DNA of 64,000 nt from an uncultured Flavobacteriales bacterium (GTDB lineage Bacteria; Bacteroidota; Bacteroidia; Flavobacteriales_G; Salibacteraceae), in NCBI GenBank assembly GCA_913057205.1, contig CAJXNO010000012.1, positions 16,194-80,193 on the forward strand. The letters are read 5' to 3'. Positions 7,917-17,681 of the stretch are shown here, one piece after another (position 1 is the stretch's first letter; each line of letters opens with the position of its first letter). The notes under the pieces were generated by a model, which ran no database searches, had not been told where the DNA came from, and saw nothing but the letters and a program-made list of their open reading frames with translations. The position numbers were made by a program, and so were the translations under genes.

Positions 7917-8597
7917 ATGGCAGCGAAATCAGCCCTTCTTAAATCCTCTCTGGCGAAGAAATATTGGATGTCGTTAACGGGTCTGTTCTTGATCCTGTTC
8001 CTCATCACTCACCTTGCAGGAAACCTTGTGTTGTTGCAAGCACCAGAGGTAGCAGCACCCGCATTCAATGAGTATACGGAGTTCATGACCACTTTTCCAT
8101 TGATTAAGATCATCTCTTATGTCCTCTACTTCTCCATCCTTTTTCATGCGGTAGACGGCATCTTGATCCTGTCTCGTGAAAACCGAAATGCTCGACCCAT
8201 TCAATATGCGCACAGTAAACCTCAGAACAATTCGATCTGGGCATCGCGAAATATGGGTGTACTCGGCACCGCCATCCTTGTTTTCATTGTATTGCACATG
8301 GCCAACTTCTGGTTCAAGTACAAATTCACTGAACTTCCCATGGGCGCTGGTGACCTTCCCGATATGTACGGACTGGTTGTTGCCTCATTCCAAGAAGGCT
8401 GGTACAGCGCGATCTACGTGGTGAGTATGATCATACTCGGCTTCCACCTGTGGCACGGATTTGAAAGTTCATTCCAAACGCTTGGATTGAATCACAAAAA
8501 ATATACGCCAGTGATCAAAGTGATCGGCAAGGTTTATTCGGTGGTTGTACCTGCCTTGTTCGCCATCATCCCGATCTACCTATTCCTGAATTCATAA
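7917..8597 (+). CDS. sdhC: Succinate dehydrogenase cytochrome b subunit
   Basis: The 226-aa integral membrane protein has five hydrophobic segments. It is the single-anchor, SdhC-only type of Bacteroidota that binds two b hemes. Candidate heme-ligand histidines lie in the helices LFLITHLAGN (about residue 32), ILFHAVDGI, IVLHMANFW and LGFHLWHGF. The motif HGFESSFQTLGL near the C-terminal end is typical of the family. It anchors SdhA/SdhB to the inner membrane and reduces menaquinone. It is the first gene of sdhCAB, with 9 nt before sdhA. Confidence 0.93.
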   Translation: MAAKSALLKSSLAKKYWMSLTGLFLILFLITHLAGNLVLLQAPEVAAPAFNEYTEFMTTFPLIKIISYVLYFSILFHAVDGILILSRENRNARPIQYAHSKPQNNSIWASRNMGVLGTAILVFIVLHMANFWFKYKFTELPMGAGDLPDMYGLVVASFQEGWYSAIYVVSMIILGFHLWHGFESSFQTLGLNHKKYTPVIKVIGKVYSVVVPALFAIIPIYLFLNS

Positions 8598-8606
8598 TCG
8601 TATTGT

Positions 8607-10610
8607 ATGACCAAGCTCGATTCTAAGATACCTGAAGGACCTATTGCACAGAAGTGGGAACACCACAAGAGTAGCATCAATGTGGTAAGTCCAGCCAACA
8701 AGCGACTCATCGATGTGATCGTAGTAGGTTCCGGATTAGCCGGCGCTTCTGCAGCAGCCTCGCTTGCCGAAATGGGTTACAACGTGAAGAACTTCTGCTT
8801 TCAAGACTCACCTCGCCGTGCGCACTCCATTGCCGCGCAGGGGGGTATCAATGCAGCAAAGAACTATCAGAACGATGGCGACTCGGTCTATCGTCTATTT
8901 TATGACACGGTAAAAGGCGGTGACTATCGCGCTCGTGAAGCGAACGTTTATCGTCTGGCTGAAGTGTCAGCCAACATTATCGACCAGTGCGTAGCGCAGG
9001 GTGTTCCATTCGCTCGGGAGTATGGTGGTTTGCTAGACAACCGTTCTTTCGGTGGGGTATTGGTTTCACGAACTTTCTACGCAAAAGGACAAACTGGTCA
9101 GCAGCTATTACTTGGAGCTTATTCTGCGATGTCACGACAGATCAACAAGGGCAAGATCAAGATGTATAACCGTCATGAGATGCTCGACTTGGTGCTCGTA
9201 GATGGTAAAGCGCGAGGAATCATCGCACGCAACTTGGTTACTGGCGAGATCGAACGCCATGGCGCACATGCTGTTGTTCTTGCTTCTGGAGGGTATGGTA
9301 ACGTATTCTTCCTTTCTACAAATGCAATGGGTTCTAACGTAACAGCAGCATGGAGAGCTCACCGACGTGGAGCGTTCTTCGCAAACCCTTGCTTCACGCA
9401 GATCCACCCTACCTGTATGCCTCGCTCAGGCGATTATCAATCAAAGTTGACCTTGATGTCTGAGTCCCTGAGAAACGATGGACGTATCTGGGTGCCGAAA
9501 GAAGAGGAAGATGCTCAGGCAATTCGTGAGGGTCGCTTGAAGCCAACAGATCTGCCTGAAGAAAAACGCGATTATTATTTGGAGCGCCGCTACCCTGCTT
9601 TTGGAAACTTGGTTCCTAGAGATGTTGCATCGCGTGCTGCCAAAGAGCGCTGTGACGCAGGTTATGGAGTCAATAAGACTGGAGAGGCCGTTTACCTTGA
9701 TTTCTCTTCTGCGATCATGCGTTATGGAAGGGAACAAGCTACGGTTCAGAAACTGGATAATCCAACAGACGACCAGATTCGCGCACTTGGTGAAAAAGTG
9801 GTAGCGTCTAAGTATGGCAATCTCTTCGAGATGTATGAGAAAATCAATGCAGAGAATCCATACAAAACGCCAATGATGATTTACCCTGCGGTTCACTACA
9901 CCATGGGTGGTCTTTGGGTAGACTACAATCTTATGACCACCATTCCGGGTTGTTTTGCCGCAGGCGAGGCGAACTTCAGTGACCATGGAGCTAACCGATT
10001 GGGAGCTTCTGCCTTGATGCAAGGATTGGCTGATGGCTACTTCGTGCTGCCATACACAATTGGCGACTTCCTTTCTCATGACATTCGAACTGGACCAATC
10101 TCTACCGATTCACCGGAATTCGAACAAGCCGAAAAGGATGTTCGTCAACACCTCGAGTCGCTTTTGAACAACAAGGGAAGCAAGTCCGTTGACTACTTCC
10201 ACAAGCGTTTAGGCAAGGTGATGTGGGATAAGGTGGGCATGTCGCGTAACGAACAAGGCTTAAAAGAAGCGTTGGATGAAATCCGACAAATCCGCGAGGA
10301 ATTTTACAAAGACGTATTTGTTCCCGGTAGCCTTGATGAACTCAACCCAGAATTGGAAAAAGCATCCCGTGTTGCTGATTTCCTAGAATTGGGAGAATTG
10401 TTTGCAAAAGACGCATTGGAACGTACGGAATCTTGCGGAGGTCACTTCCGTGAGGAATCACAAACAGAAGAAGGCGAAGCACTGAGAGATGATGAGAACT
10501 TCACCTTTGTTTCTGCTTGGGAGTGGACTGGAGACCCACGTGAATCGAAATTGCACAAGGAAGAACTCGTCTTCAACGACATCGAATTGAAGCAACGTTC
10601 TTACAAGTAA
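8607..10610 (+). CDS. sdhA: Succinate dehydrogenase/fumarate reductase flavoprotein subunit
   Basis: The 667-aa catalytic subunit oxidises succinate to fumarate with covalently bound FAD. The dinucleotide-binding motif [12 protein letters not shown] (residues 39-50) and AHSIAAQGG, with the flavin-linking His73, are present. Substrate-domain sequences follow ([19 protein letters not shown], then [19 protein letters not shown] and [13 protein letters not shown]). The C-terminus contains the family's [18 protein letters not shown]. The length fits the long Bacteroidota form. It lies between sdhC and sdhB and is co-transcribed with them. Confidence 0.97.
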   Translation: MTKLDSKIPEGPIAQKWEHHKSSINVVSPANKRLIDVIVVGSGLAGASAAASLAEMGYNVKNFCFQDSPRRAHSIAAQGGINAAKNYQNDGDSVYRLFYDTVKGGDYRAREANVYRLAEVSANIIDQCVAQGVPFAREYGGLLDNRSFGGVLVSRTFYAKGQTGQQLLLGAYSAMSRQINKGKIKMYNRHEMLDLVLVDGKARGIIARNLVTGEIERHGAHAVVLASGGYGNVFFLSTNAMGSNVTAAWRAHRRGAFFANPCFTQIHPTCMPRSGDYQSKLTLMSESLRNDGRIWVPKEEEDAQAIREGRLKPTDLPEEKRDYYLERRYPAFGNLVPRDVASRAAKERCDAGYGVNKTGEAVYLDFSSAIMRYGREQATVQKLDNPTDDQIRALGEKVVASKYGNLFEMYEKINAENPYKTPMMIYPAVHYTMGGLWVDYNLMTTIPGCFAAGEANFSDHGANRLGASALMQGLADGYFVLPYTIGDFLSHDIRTGPISTDSPEFEQAEKDVRQHLESLLNNKGSKSVDYFHKRLGKVMWDKVGMSRNEQGLKEALDEIRQIREEFYKDVFVPGSLDELNPELEKASRVADFLELGELFAKDALERTESCGGHFREESQTEEGEALRDDENFTFVSAWEWTGDPRESKLHKEELVFNDIELKQRSYK

Positions 10611-10636
10611 AACGAAACAGCGAAAAAGCTAAGATT

Positions 10637-11383
10637 ATGAAGCTTACATTGAAGATTTGGAGACAAAAGAACGCCACCGCTCAAGGAAAGATGGAGACGT
10701 ACCAGGTCTCAGATATTTCAGAGCATATGTCTTTCTTAGAAATGATGGATGTGCTCAATGAACAATTGATCGCTGAAGGAAAAGAGCCCGTTGCCTTCGA
10801 CCACGATTGCCGTGAAGGCATTTGTGGCAGCTGCTCGATGTACATCAATGGTCAGCCACATGGTCCACGACAAGCCACCACTACATGTCAACTGCACATG
10901 CGTGAATTCAATGATGGTGACACCATTTATATCGAGCCGTGGAGAGCGAAAGCTTTTCCCGTGATGAAGGATTTGGTAGTAGATCGATCAGCCTTTGACC
11001 GCATCATTCAGTCGGGTGGCTACGTATCGGTAAACACATCAGGTAATACGTTGGACGCCAACGCAATTCCAATTCCTAAGGAAGATGCGGACGAAGCGTT
11101 CAATGCAGCAACTTGCATTGGTTGTGGTGCTTGTGTTGCAGCTTGTAAGAACGCATCTGCTATGCTGTTTGTTTCTGCCAAGGTATCACAGCTCAGCTTA
11201 TTGCCTCAAGGTCAGGTTGAACGTAAAGAGCGGGTACTCAACATGGTGGATCAAATGGACAAAGAAGGATTTGGAAACTGCACCAATACAGGCGCTTGTT
11301 CCGTTGAATGCCCTAAAGAGATCTCCTTGGAGAATATCGCTCGTATGAATCGCGATTATTTAGCGGCTTCTGTAACAAAATAG
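10637..11383 (+). CDS. sdhB: Succinate dehydrogenase/fumarate reductase iron-sulfur subunit
   Basis: The 248-aa subunit carries electrons from FAD to the membrane hemes. The plant-type 2Fe-2S ligands are Cys58, 63, 66 and 84 ([10 protein letters not shown] and TTTCQ). The first ferredoxin-like motif supplies Cys160, 163, 166 and 170 ([13 protein letters not shown]), and the second has Cys215, 221 and 225 ([14 protein letters not shown]). It is the last gene of sdhCAB and is followed by a strong terminator. Confidence 0.96.
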   Translation: MKLTLKIWRQKNATAQGKMETYQVSDISEHMSFLEMMDVLNEQLIAEGKEPVAFDHDCREGICGSCSMYINGQPHGPRQATTTCQLHMREFNDGDTIYIEPWRAKAFPVMKDLVVDRSAFDRIIQSGGYVSVNTSGNTLDANAIPIPKEDADEAFNAATCIGCGACVAACKNASAMLFVSAKVSQLSLLPQGQVERKERVLNMVDQMDKEGFGNCTNTGACSVECPKEISLENIARMNRDYLAASVTK

Positions 11384-11407
11384 TAAAAAGACGCAATAGG
11401 GATTTAT

Positions 11408-11432
11408 AAGGGGCTCTCGCCCCTTTTTTTTA
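11408..11432 (+). terminator. Rho-independent terminator after sdhB
   Basis: AAGGGGC-TCTC-GCCCCTT forms a perfect 7-bp stem with a 4-nt loop, followed by a T run. It lies 25 nt after the sdhB stop. Confidence 0.9.
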
Positions 11433-11546
11433 ATCTGGGCCCTATCCATCAAATTAATTTAGCGATTCGTCTGAACAAAAGACTCACTCATCGATGAAAA
11501 ATCAACTTAAAAAATTAATCCTGCCTTAATATTGCTTCGATTTTTT

Positions 11547-11554
11547 TAAGTTTG
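11547..11554 (+). promoter_or_regulatory. Putative -7 promoter element
   Basis: TAAGTTTG matches TAnnTTTG 26 nt before the ATG at 11581. The flanking 11440-11580 region is AT-rich and otherwise empty. Confidence 0.5.
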
Positions 11555-11580
11555 ATAGTACTTAACTAAACACAAGTCAT

Positions 11581-13407
11581 ATGAAAAAGCTATTACTCTC
11601 TCTCTTATTTATCGCTAGTTCTGTGACGCTCAGCGCACAGATCATTCTCTCCGGGATATCTCCTTCGAGCATTCAAGGGAATTATGAATTCGCCTGGGCT
11701 GATCCAGGAGGAGGTGATTGGTCCTGCCCCGACTTCAATATACCAGGCACCTTTATTCAAGGTGAACTGATGGTTGTTGATGATGGTTCTACCGGTACTA
11801 ACCCTCAAGGAAACCCCATTTCCGCGGAAGGATGTAATCCATTGGTAAATGACCTTACGGGTAAAATTGCGGTAATCTTCCGTAATACGTGTGAGTTCGG
11901 CACAAAAGCATTGAACGCACAGAACGCTGGTGCGATTGGTGCAATCATCGTAAACCGAGAAGAAGAAATCATCCAAATGGGTGGTGGAGCGAACGGTTTG
12001 AGCGTAACCATTCCTGTAGGCTTCATCAAACTCAGCGACGGTCTAAACCTCATTAATGCGATGGGCGACGATCCAGTTGAGATGTTCTTTGGAAACCGGG
12101 CTGGTATCTACGATAACGACCTGAGCCTTCGCCTTGACCGTATTCTGGTACCGAAGAAATCTTCACAGGCAGCTTTGCTTGCAAGTGCGGCTGGAGAATA
12201 TGAGTTTGAAGTTGGCGCAGGTGTTTTCAACCTTGGTAACACGGACCAAAACGACGTCACATTGAATGCAACCATTACAGATCCAAATGGTAACGTTGTT
12301 TACGACGAAACCACCGGTTCTTTCTCATTGGTTGCGATCAATGGTAACACCATCGACAGTATCAATGTACTTCCTGGTGAAACAAACAGCCTTCCTACAT
12401 TCTCTCCTACGTCTTGGGAGGAAGGAAAGTACACGCTAACATACACTGTAGCAAATGATACTGTGACCGATGATTTCCAAGATGACAATACGCAATCATT
12501 CGACTTTTTCATTGATTCCAACCTGATTGCATATGTGCCTGTAGAAGAATCAGCAATGCTACCTGAAGGACGTGATTTCTATCGTCCAAGTTCCAACCCA
12601 AGCTTGTTTTCTGTGTGCATCGCATTCCGTGATACCAATGCAGATCGTTTAGCAATGGAGGGTGTATCTTTCTCTGCGAGCAACACCGATTTTGCACTGA
12701 CAGATGAGTTGTTCAACGTTACTGCTTTCCGTTGGTTGGATGAGTTCACCGACTTGAATGACCCGAACGTTGCTTTCAACGGGTTGGTTCCTGCAGCAAC
12801 TGTGGCGTATCAGTACACAGAAGACCTTCAGCGCGAAACAGTATACGCTGAGTTCGATCAACCTCTTTACTTGAACAGCAATGAGCGTTACTTGGTGTGT
12901 GTTCAGACGAACAATCAGAGTGTATTCTTGGGACACAACATCAGCCGTGAATATGGCTACAACCAGGGAACCTACCTTCAACCCATCCAAGTAACAGAAT
13001 CTGACGGACAATACTTTGCCGTTGGCTTTGGTGCTGACGTGATTCCAGCGATTGGTATCCACGTGGTTGATACCACAGGACTAGAGGTAGTAGAAGACAC
13101 TTCTGGCAACGGTGGTAATGATGACCCACCCTTTGGTATCGCTGACAGTGAGTTTGGAGGAGTTAAGTTCTTCCCTAACCCAACAAACGGTGCATTGGTG
13201 ATCGAAGCTGGAAACGGTTTCACTAACAACATGGATGTTACCATCACCGATCTTGCTGGACGTATTGTGTACCAGGAAAACAATGCCATTGCAGAAGGAG
13301 ATCTTCGCTTGACGCTTGATCTTGGTGCATTGAACGAAGGCGTGTACTTTGTGTCATTGATCAACGAAAACGGTCAGCGTTTAGTGAGACAAGTGATGAA
13401 ACACTAA
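11581..13407 (+). CDS. Secreted PA-domain protein with T9SS sorting domain
   Basis: The 608-aa protein has a clear signal peptide (MKKLLLSLLFIASSVTLSAQ). A protease-associated (PA) domain lies at about residues 55-175, with the hallmark stretch GKIAVIFRNTCEFGTKALNA followed by AGAIGAIIVN. The middle (about 190-500) is beta-rich with Ig-like character. The last 80 residues form a type A T9SS sorting domain: FFPNPTNGALVIEAG, ITDLAGRIVYQ, LNEGVYFVSL and a basic tail. No peptidase catalytic motif is visible, so it is probably a surface or secreted binding protein rather than a protease. It is a single-gene unit with its own promoter and terminator. Confidence 0.85.
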   Translation: MKKLLLSLLFIASSVTLSAQIILSGISPSSIQGNYEFAWADPGGGDWSCPDFNIPGTFIQGELMVVDDGSTGTNPQGNPISAEGCNPLVNDLTGKIAVIFRNTCEFGTKALNAQNAGAIGAIIVNREEEIIQMGGGANGLSVTIPVGFIKLSDGLNLINAMGDDPVEMFFGNRAGIYDNDLSLRLDRILVPKKSSQAALLASAAGEYEFEVGAGVFNLGNTDQNDVTLNATITDPNGNVVYDETTGSFSLVAINGNTIDSINVLPGETNSLPTFSPTSWEEGKYTLTYTVANDTVTDDFQDDNTQSFDFFIDSNLIAYVPVEESAMLPEGRDFYRPSSNPSLFSVCIAFRDTNADRLAMEGVSFSASNTDFALTDELFNVTAFRWLDEFTDLNDPNVAFNGLVPAATVAYQYTEDLQRETVYAEFDQPLYLNSNERYLVCVQTNNQSVFLGHNISREYGYNQGTYLQPIQVTESDGQYFAVGFGADVIPAIGIHVVDTTGLEVVEDTSGNGGNDDPPFGIADSEFGGVKFFPNPTNGALVIEAGNGFTNNMDVTITDLAGRIVYQENNAIAEGDLRLTLDLGALNEGVYFVSLINENGQRLVRQVMKH

Positions 13408-13429
13408 TCCTATTGTAAATGCTACAGAA

Positions 13430-13457
13430 AAGGGAGCCAATCGGCTCCCTTTTTTTA
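13430..13457 (+). terminator. Rho-independent terminator
   Basis: GGGAGCC-AATC-GGCTCCC forms a perfect 7-bp stem followed by seven T's, ending the PA-domain gene. Confidence 0.9.
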
Positions 13458-13512
13458 TTTCTAATGTTGAAAGTTAACACCCCGATTCCTTTCGGCTCGC
13501 ACCTAGCCCTGT

Positions 13513-13520
13513 TACATTTG
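13513..13520 (+). promoter_or_regulatory. Putative -7 promoter element
   Basis: TACATTTG lies 20 nt before the aminotransferase start and is identical to the element ahead of sdhC. Confidence 0.55.
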
Positions 13521-13540
13521 TCGCCTTAGATTCCATCTCC

Positions 13541-14698
13541 ATGCTACAGTATCCAAACAGTATCAGTTCTAAACTCCCTAAGGTCGGCACCACCATCTTT
13601 ACGGTGATGAGTAAGCTCGCTCATGAGCAAGGTGCCATCAACCTTTCACAAGGATATCCCGACTTTCCCGTGTCTCCAAAGCTGATCGAGTTGGTGCACG
13701 AGAACATGCTTAAAGGCAACAACCAGTACCCGCCCATGCCAGGAGTGATGGCGCTACGCGAAAACATCGCTCATAAGATGAAACAACTCTACGGCAGGAG
13801 CTACGATCCTGAGCATGAGATCACCGTGACCGCTGGCGCTACCCAAGCCATCTTCACGGCAATCATGGCGCTGATCAACGAAGGAGACGAAGTGATCCTC
13901 TTCACTCCTGCCTACGACTGCTATGCACCAGCGGTTGAATTAGCTGGTGGAAAGCCGGTCTATGTGCAACTCAACAACAAAGACTATAGCATAGACTGGA
14001 AACAGGTGAAGAAAATGGTAACGCGTCATACGCGAATGATCCTCGTGAACACTCCCCACAATCCTACGGGTAGCGTGCTCACGAAGAAAGACATCGATGA
14101 GCTAACTAAGATCACCAAAGACAACGATATAATGATCCTCAGTGATGAGGTCTATGAGCACATCGTTTTCGATGGTCAGCCGCATGTGAGCATGGCCCGC
14201 TATCCTGAATTGGCTGAACGCTCCATTATCGTGTACTCCTTTGGAAAGACCTTTCACGTCACGGGTTGGAAAACGGGCTACGCAGTTGGACCAGCAAACC
14301 TGATGGAAGAGTTTAGAAAAGTACATCAGTTCAATGTCTTCACTGCAAACGCACCCATCCAATATGCACTAGCAAGTTTTCTCGCAGATGAAGAGAACTA
14401 CTTGCACGTAGCTTTGGAGTATGAGCGTAAGCGCAACATTTTCTTGGATGCCGTAAAAGCTTCACGCTTCAAATTGAAGCCATCCAAAGGCACTTACTTT
14501 CAACTGTTGGATTACAGCGCTATCACGGACGAAGACGACACGGAAGTAGCTAGTCGATGGACGAAGGAGTATAAAGTTGCCTCCATTCCTGTTTCGGTCT
14601 TCTACAACAACCCGGTTCAAAACCATGTATTGCGTTTCTGCTTCGCTAAAGAGGATGAAACCCTGATGCGTGCAGGTGAAATACTAACCAAAATCTGA
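13541..14698 (+). CDS. Methionine aminotransferase-type class I/II PLP enzyme
   Basis: The 385-aa PLP-dependent aminotransferase has the fold type I core: GGNNQYPPMPG-like substrate region (GNNQYPPMPG, about 59-68), TAGATQAIF (about 97-105), NTPHNPTGSV (170-179), SDEVYEHIVF (201-210) and the Schiff-base Lys236 in SFGKTFHVTGWK. It is closest to the YbdL/kynurenine aminotransferase group that transaminates methionine or its keto acid with glutamine. The 1-nt stop/start overlap (TGATG) with a nitrilase-family omega-amidase supports this, because that enzyme would remove the alpha-ketoglutaramate produced from glutamine. A role in methionine salvage is inferred. Confidence 0.85.
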   Translation: MLQYPNSISSKLPKVGTTIFTVMSKLAHEQGAINLSQGYPDFPVSPKLIELVHENMLKGNNQYPPMPGVMALRENIAHKMKQLYGRSYDPEHEITVTAGATQAIFTAIMALINEGDEVILFTPAYDCYAPAVELAGGKPVYVQLNNKDYSIDWKQVKKMVTRHTRMILVNTPHNPTGSVLTKKDIDELTKITKDNDIMILSDEVYEHIVFDGQPHVSMARYPELAERSIIVYSFGKTFHVTGWKTGYAVGPANLMEEFRKVHQFNVFTANAPIQYALASFLADEENYLHVALEYERKRNIFLDAVKASRFKLKPSKGTYFQLLDYSAITDEDDTEVASRWTKEYKVASIPVSVFYNNPVQNHVLRFCFAKEDETLMRAGEILTKI

Positions 14699-15507
14699 TG
14701 AAACCAGCTGAAGAGCTGTACATATCATTGGTTCAAACCTCCGTCTATTGGGAATCCCCTGCAGAGAATCGATCGCGTTTCGAAGCGCTGCTCGAGGGTG
14801 TAGGCGAAACAGACCTGATTGTTCTACCAGAGATGTTCTCTACCGGGTTCTCGATGAAGCCCGAAGAGCTCTCGGAACCGATGGAAGGACCCTCCATGAA
14901 GTGGATGCAGGAACAAGCTCACCAACACCAAGCAGTTATCACGGGCAGCTTGATCATACAAGATGAAGGGAGGTTTTTCAACCGACTCATTTGGATGAGG
15001 CCAAACGGATCCTATGATTTCTATGATAAGCGACACCTCTTCTCTTTTGCACAAGAGGAAGAGCATTATACCGCTGGAAAGCATAGATTGGTTGTTGATT
15101 TAAACGGTTGGCGCGTTTGCCCACTTGTATGCTACGACCTTCGCTTCCCAGGTTGGGTCAGGAATCAAGCCTTGGATCACACTTCATCTGACCCGGTCTA
15201 TGACCTCTTGATCTTCGTCGCCAATTGGCCTGCTGCCCGTTCTAGTGCGTGGACGAACCTCCTTGAAGCTCGGGCACATGAAAATCAGAGCTATGTTGCT
15301 GGCGTTAATCGGATCGGAAAGGATGGGAATGGCATTCCTCATTCAGGAAACAGCTTGCTGATCGACCCGAAAGGAACGATTATTTCAGACATTGAAGCGA
15401 ATCAAGAATCGGTGCGCACCTATACCCTGAGCTACGCTCAGCTGGAAAGTTTTCGAGCAAAGTTCACAGCATGGAAGGATGCGGATAACCTATCACTCCG
15501 ACGTTGA
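14698..15507 (+). CDS. Nitrilase-family omega-amidase (YafV-like)
   Basis: The 269-aa carbon-nitrogen hydrolase has the full triad: Glu45 (LPEMFSTGF), Lys111 (YDKRHLFSF) and Cys145 (VCYDLRFPGW). The KRHLFSFAxEExxYxAG stretch is typical of YafV/NIT2-type omega-amidases, which hydrolyse alpha-ketoglutaramate to 2-oxoglutarate and ammonia. It is translationally coupled to the aminotransferase upstream, which fits the glutamine-transaminase/omega-amidase cycle. The 3' end overlaps the convergent lipoprotein gene by 15 nt. Confidence 0.88.
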   Translation: MKPAEELYISLVQTSVYWESPAENRSRFEALLEGVGETDLIVLPEMFSTGFSMKPEELSEPMEGPSMKWMQEQAHQHQAVITGSLIIQDEGRFFNRLIWMRPNGSYDFYDKRHLFSFAQEEEHYTAGKHRLVVDLNGWRVCPLVCYDLRFPGWVRNQALDHTSSDPVYDLLIFVANWPAARSSAWTNLLEARAHENQSYVAGVNRIGKDGNGIPHSGNSLLIDPKGTIISDIEANQESVRTYTLSYAQLESFRAKFTAWKDADNLSLRR

Positions 15508-17172
15508 GCCTGGCTCTTCCCCCTGAACTTCTTCCTCTCCAACACCCTTAAAATCCCAATCGATCTCTGTGACCCAATTGCTCCTTAGGTCAATGGCTTG
15601 ATCAAAGAAAGCCACTTCCTCCGGCTGTTCACCTCGCAGATAATTTCCGGTGTCCCACTTTCCATTACCATTCTCGTCGAACAAGATCTTCAGCTTGTAG
15701 GAACCGGTTTTCAGGTATTCATAGGTGATTGTTCCTGTTGGTTGCACCTGATCTTCTTGAAGCACCTTCCCATCACTTTGCTGTAGTTGAAGCAAGTAAG
15801 GATGACCTTGCTCTGGAAGGTTATAGTTCAGCTGAAAGGTTCCAAAATCCTCCACCTTGGTCGCGGTCAAATTGTACTTTAAGGTATCATTGGTAAGGCC
15901 GAAGCGATCCGTAATGGCGCTATCTGGAATGAAGAAACGGTACTTCTCCCCTTGTTTCCATGGGTAGTCGATGATTACTCTTCGGTCTTCCACCACAACA
16001 TAAGGAGCTAGCTCCATCGAATCTTGTGCCTCGATCAAGAGTGCATCTACCCAATTAAAATTCCTCAAAGGTGTTTCCGAATTCAAGCTGAAGGTTTTGT
16101 AATGGGCAATCTTCGCGGTGGAGGATGCCTGCAGTTTCAAGCGCTCTTCCACCTGTTGCTTACCTCTTTCCTTGCCTTTGTTTCCAGTAGACGGCTTACG
16201 CAAGTAGAGGGTATCCAGAAAACCATCCAGATCCACAGAAAGGTGCAAGGAATCATAATCCCATGGCTCTGCAAACCAATAAACCAAGGAATCTCTTTCA
16301 TCATTCCAGATCGAATCCCATCTCGAGATATCTTGACCGTTAATCTCTTCAATACTCCACTTCTCTGCAGGTCGGTTGAACTGAAAGCTCAGGCCTCGAT
16401 TACCGACCTGTTCATAGTCTGCGATGTATTGCAGGGTGTCCTCTTCTAAGAATAGGCGTAAATCCTCCAAATCTTCAGCGGTAGAATCTGCGGGTGAGCG
16501 TGAAGAATACATCCCTTGAAGAAAGGCGATCGCCTCATCGGGTTGGTCGTAGAGGTAGCCATTGTTGACTGGCTGAAGGGCGAATACCTTGTAAGTACCT
16601 TCTGCGAGGTAACGCAACGAATAGCGTCCATTCTCATCGGTTCGCGCGAAGTAGCGAGGCAGCTTTTTATAAGGTAAGGAATCTTGGTCTTCAGGGTAGA
16701 GCATCACCCATATATCCTCCATCGGCTTCAGGGTGAACGCGTCGATCACCCGGCCATTGAGGTAGAAGGAATCCAAATAATCACCTGTAGAGAAAACGAA
16801 GACGTTGCTATCGAGTGGATTGCTCTCATTTACATCCACGATACCATCCCCAAACTGAAACATATAGGTGGTTTCTTCCAACAGTGTATCCTGCCACACA
16901 AGGGTAACCTTCTTACCTCGCATCTTGAACTCCACAGGGTACATGAGCGGTGGAGTAACCAACAGTTCTTTCTGAGCACCCGCCACACGCACATACTCGT
17001 CGAATTCAAAGAACCATTCATTTCCCGTGAAGTTCAGCGCGCCGTTCTGAGGCGAACTCTCTAGTATTCGCGGAGGTGTAGTATCCTTCTCACCACCAGA
17101 TATTGTGCCTTGCTGGGCACATGAAGCAGCCAATGTAAGCAGCAGAATGGAATAGAAAAGCTTTCTGATCAC
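15493..17172 (-). CDS. Lipoprotein with Ig-like (Big_5) N-terminal domain
   Basis: The protein has about 559 aa from the GTG at 17172. That start is chosen because the upstream gene's stop ends at 17174 and the product then opens VIRKLFYSILLLTLAASC, a lipoprotein signal with the acylated Cys in LAASC. Residues after it (KDTTPPRILESSPQNGALNF, then FEFDEYVRV) form the Bacteroidota Ig-like domain often seen in outer-membrane lipoproteins. A carboxypeptidase-regulatory-like stretch (LNGRVIDAFTLKPMEDIWV) follows, and the rest is beta-rich. The longer ATG start at 17208 would overlap the preceding gene by 35 nt. Its precise role is unknown. Confidence 0.8.
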   Translation of the reverse strand: MIRKLFYSILLLTLAASCAQQGTISGGEKDTTPPRILESSPQNGALNFTGNEWFFEFDEYVRVAGAQKELLVTPPLMYPVEFKMRGKKVTLVWQDTLLEETTYMFQFGDGIVDVNESNPLDSNVFVFSTGDYLDSFYLNGRVIDAFTLKPMEDIWVMLYPEDQDSLPYKKLPRYFARTDENGRYSLRYLAEGTYKVFALQPVNNGYLYDQPDEAIAFLQGMYSSRSPADSTAEDLEDLRLFLEEDTLQYIADYEQVGNRGLSFQFNRPAEKWSIEEINGQDISRWDSIWNDERDSLVYWFAEPWDYDSLHLSVDLDGFLDTLYLRKPSTGNKGKERGKQQVEERLKLQASSTAKIAHYKTFSLNSETPLRNFNWVDALLIEAQDSMELAPYVVVEDRRVIIDYPWKQGEKYRFFIPDSAITDRFGLTNDTLKYNLTATKVEDFGTFQLNYNLPEQGHPYLLQLQQSDGKVLQEDQVQPTGTITYEYLKTGSYKLKILFDENGNGKWDTGNYLRGEQPEEVAFFDQAIDLRSNWVTEIDWDFKGVGEEEVQGEEPGSTSE

Positions 17173-17173
17173 G

Positions 17174-17647
17174 TTAGCCAAGGTATGAACATATTTCCTC
17201 CAGTGCATGGCGGTCTACCTCATTAAAGGTATTGAGATCCGCACTATCAATGTCAAGAACGGCCACCACTTCACGATTACGGAAAACCGGAACAACGATC
17301 TCAGATCGACTCAAAGTGCTGCAAGCGATGTGCCCTGGAAACGCATCCACATCAGGCACGACGATGGTTTCACCCTTTACCCAAGCAGTACCGCAGACGC
17401 CTTTACTTTTCTGTATTCTGGTGCAAGCAATCGGACCTTGAAAGGGGCCTAGGACGAGTTCATCGCCTTTGACGAGATAAAACCCGGTCCACAAGAATGA
17501 AAACGACGCGTGAATGGCCGCCGCCGTATTTGCTAGGTTGGCGATCCAATCATCTTCTCCATGAATTAACGCCTTGATCTGGGGAAGGAGTTGCGCGTAA
17601 CGTTCCTCTTTCGGTGCGGATAGATCAATGCTGAGGTTTTCTGCCAT
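17174..17647 (-). CDS. msrC: Free methionine-(R)-sulfoxide reductase (GAF domain)
   Basis: The 157-aa single GAF domain has the three cysteines of fRMsr enzymes at 75, 85 and 109 (IACTRI, KGVCGTAW, HIACSTLSRSE). Their spacing of 10 and 24 is the same as for Cys84/94/118 of the E. coli enzyme. It reduces free L-methionine-(R)-sulfoxide in the cytosol using thioredoxin. It sits in a minus-strand run between comF and the lipoprotein gene, and its stop is one base from the lipoprotein's GTG start. Confidence 0.92.
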   Translation of the reverse strand: MAENLSIDLSAPKEERYAQLLPQIKALIHGEDDWIANLANTAAAIHASFSFLWTGFYLVKGDELVLGPFQGPIACTRIQKSKGVCGTAWVKGETIVVPDVDAFPGHIACSTLSRSEIVVPVFRNREVVAVLDIDSADLNTFNEVDRHALEEICSYLG

Positions 17648-17681
17648 CCGGCAAAGATAGCATGAGCAGCTATGGCATAAC

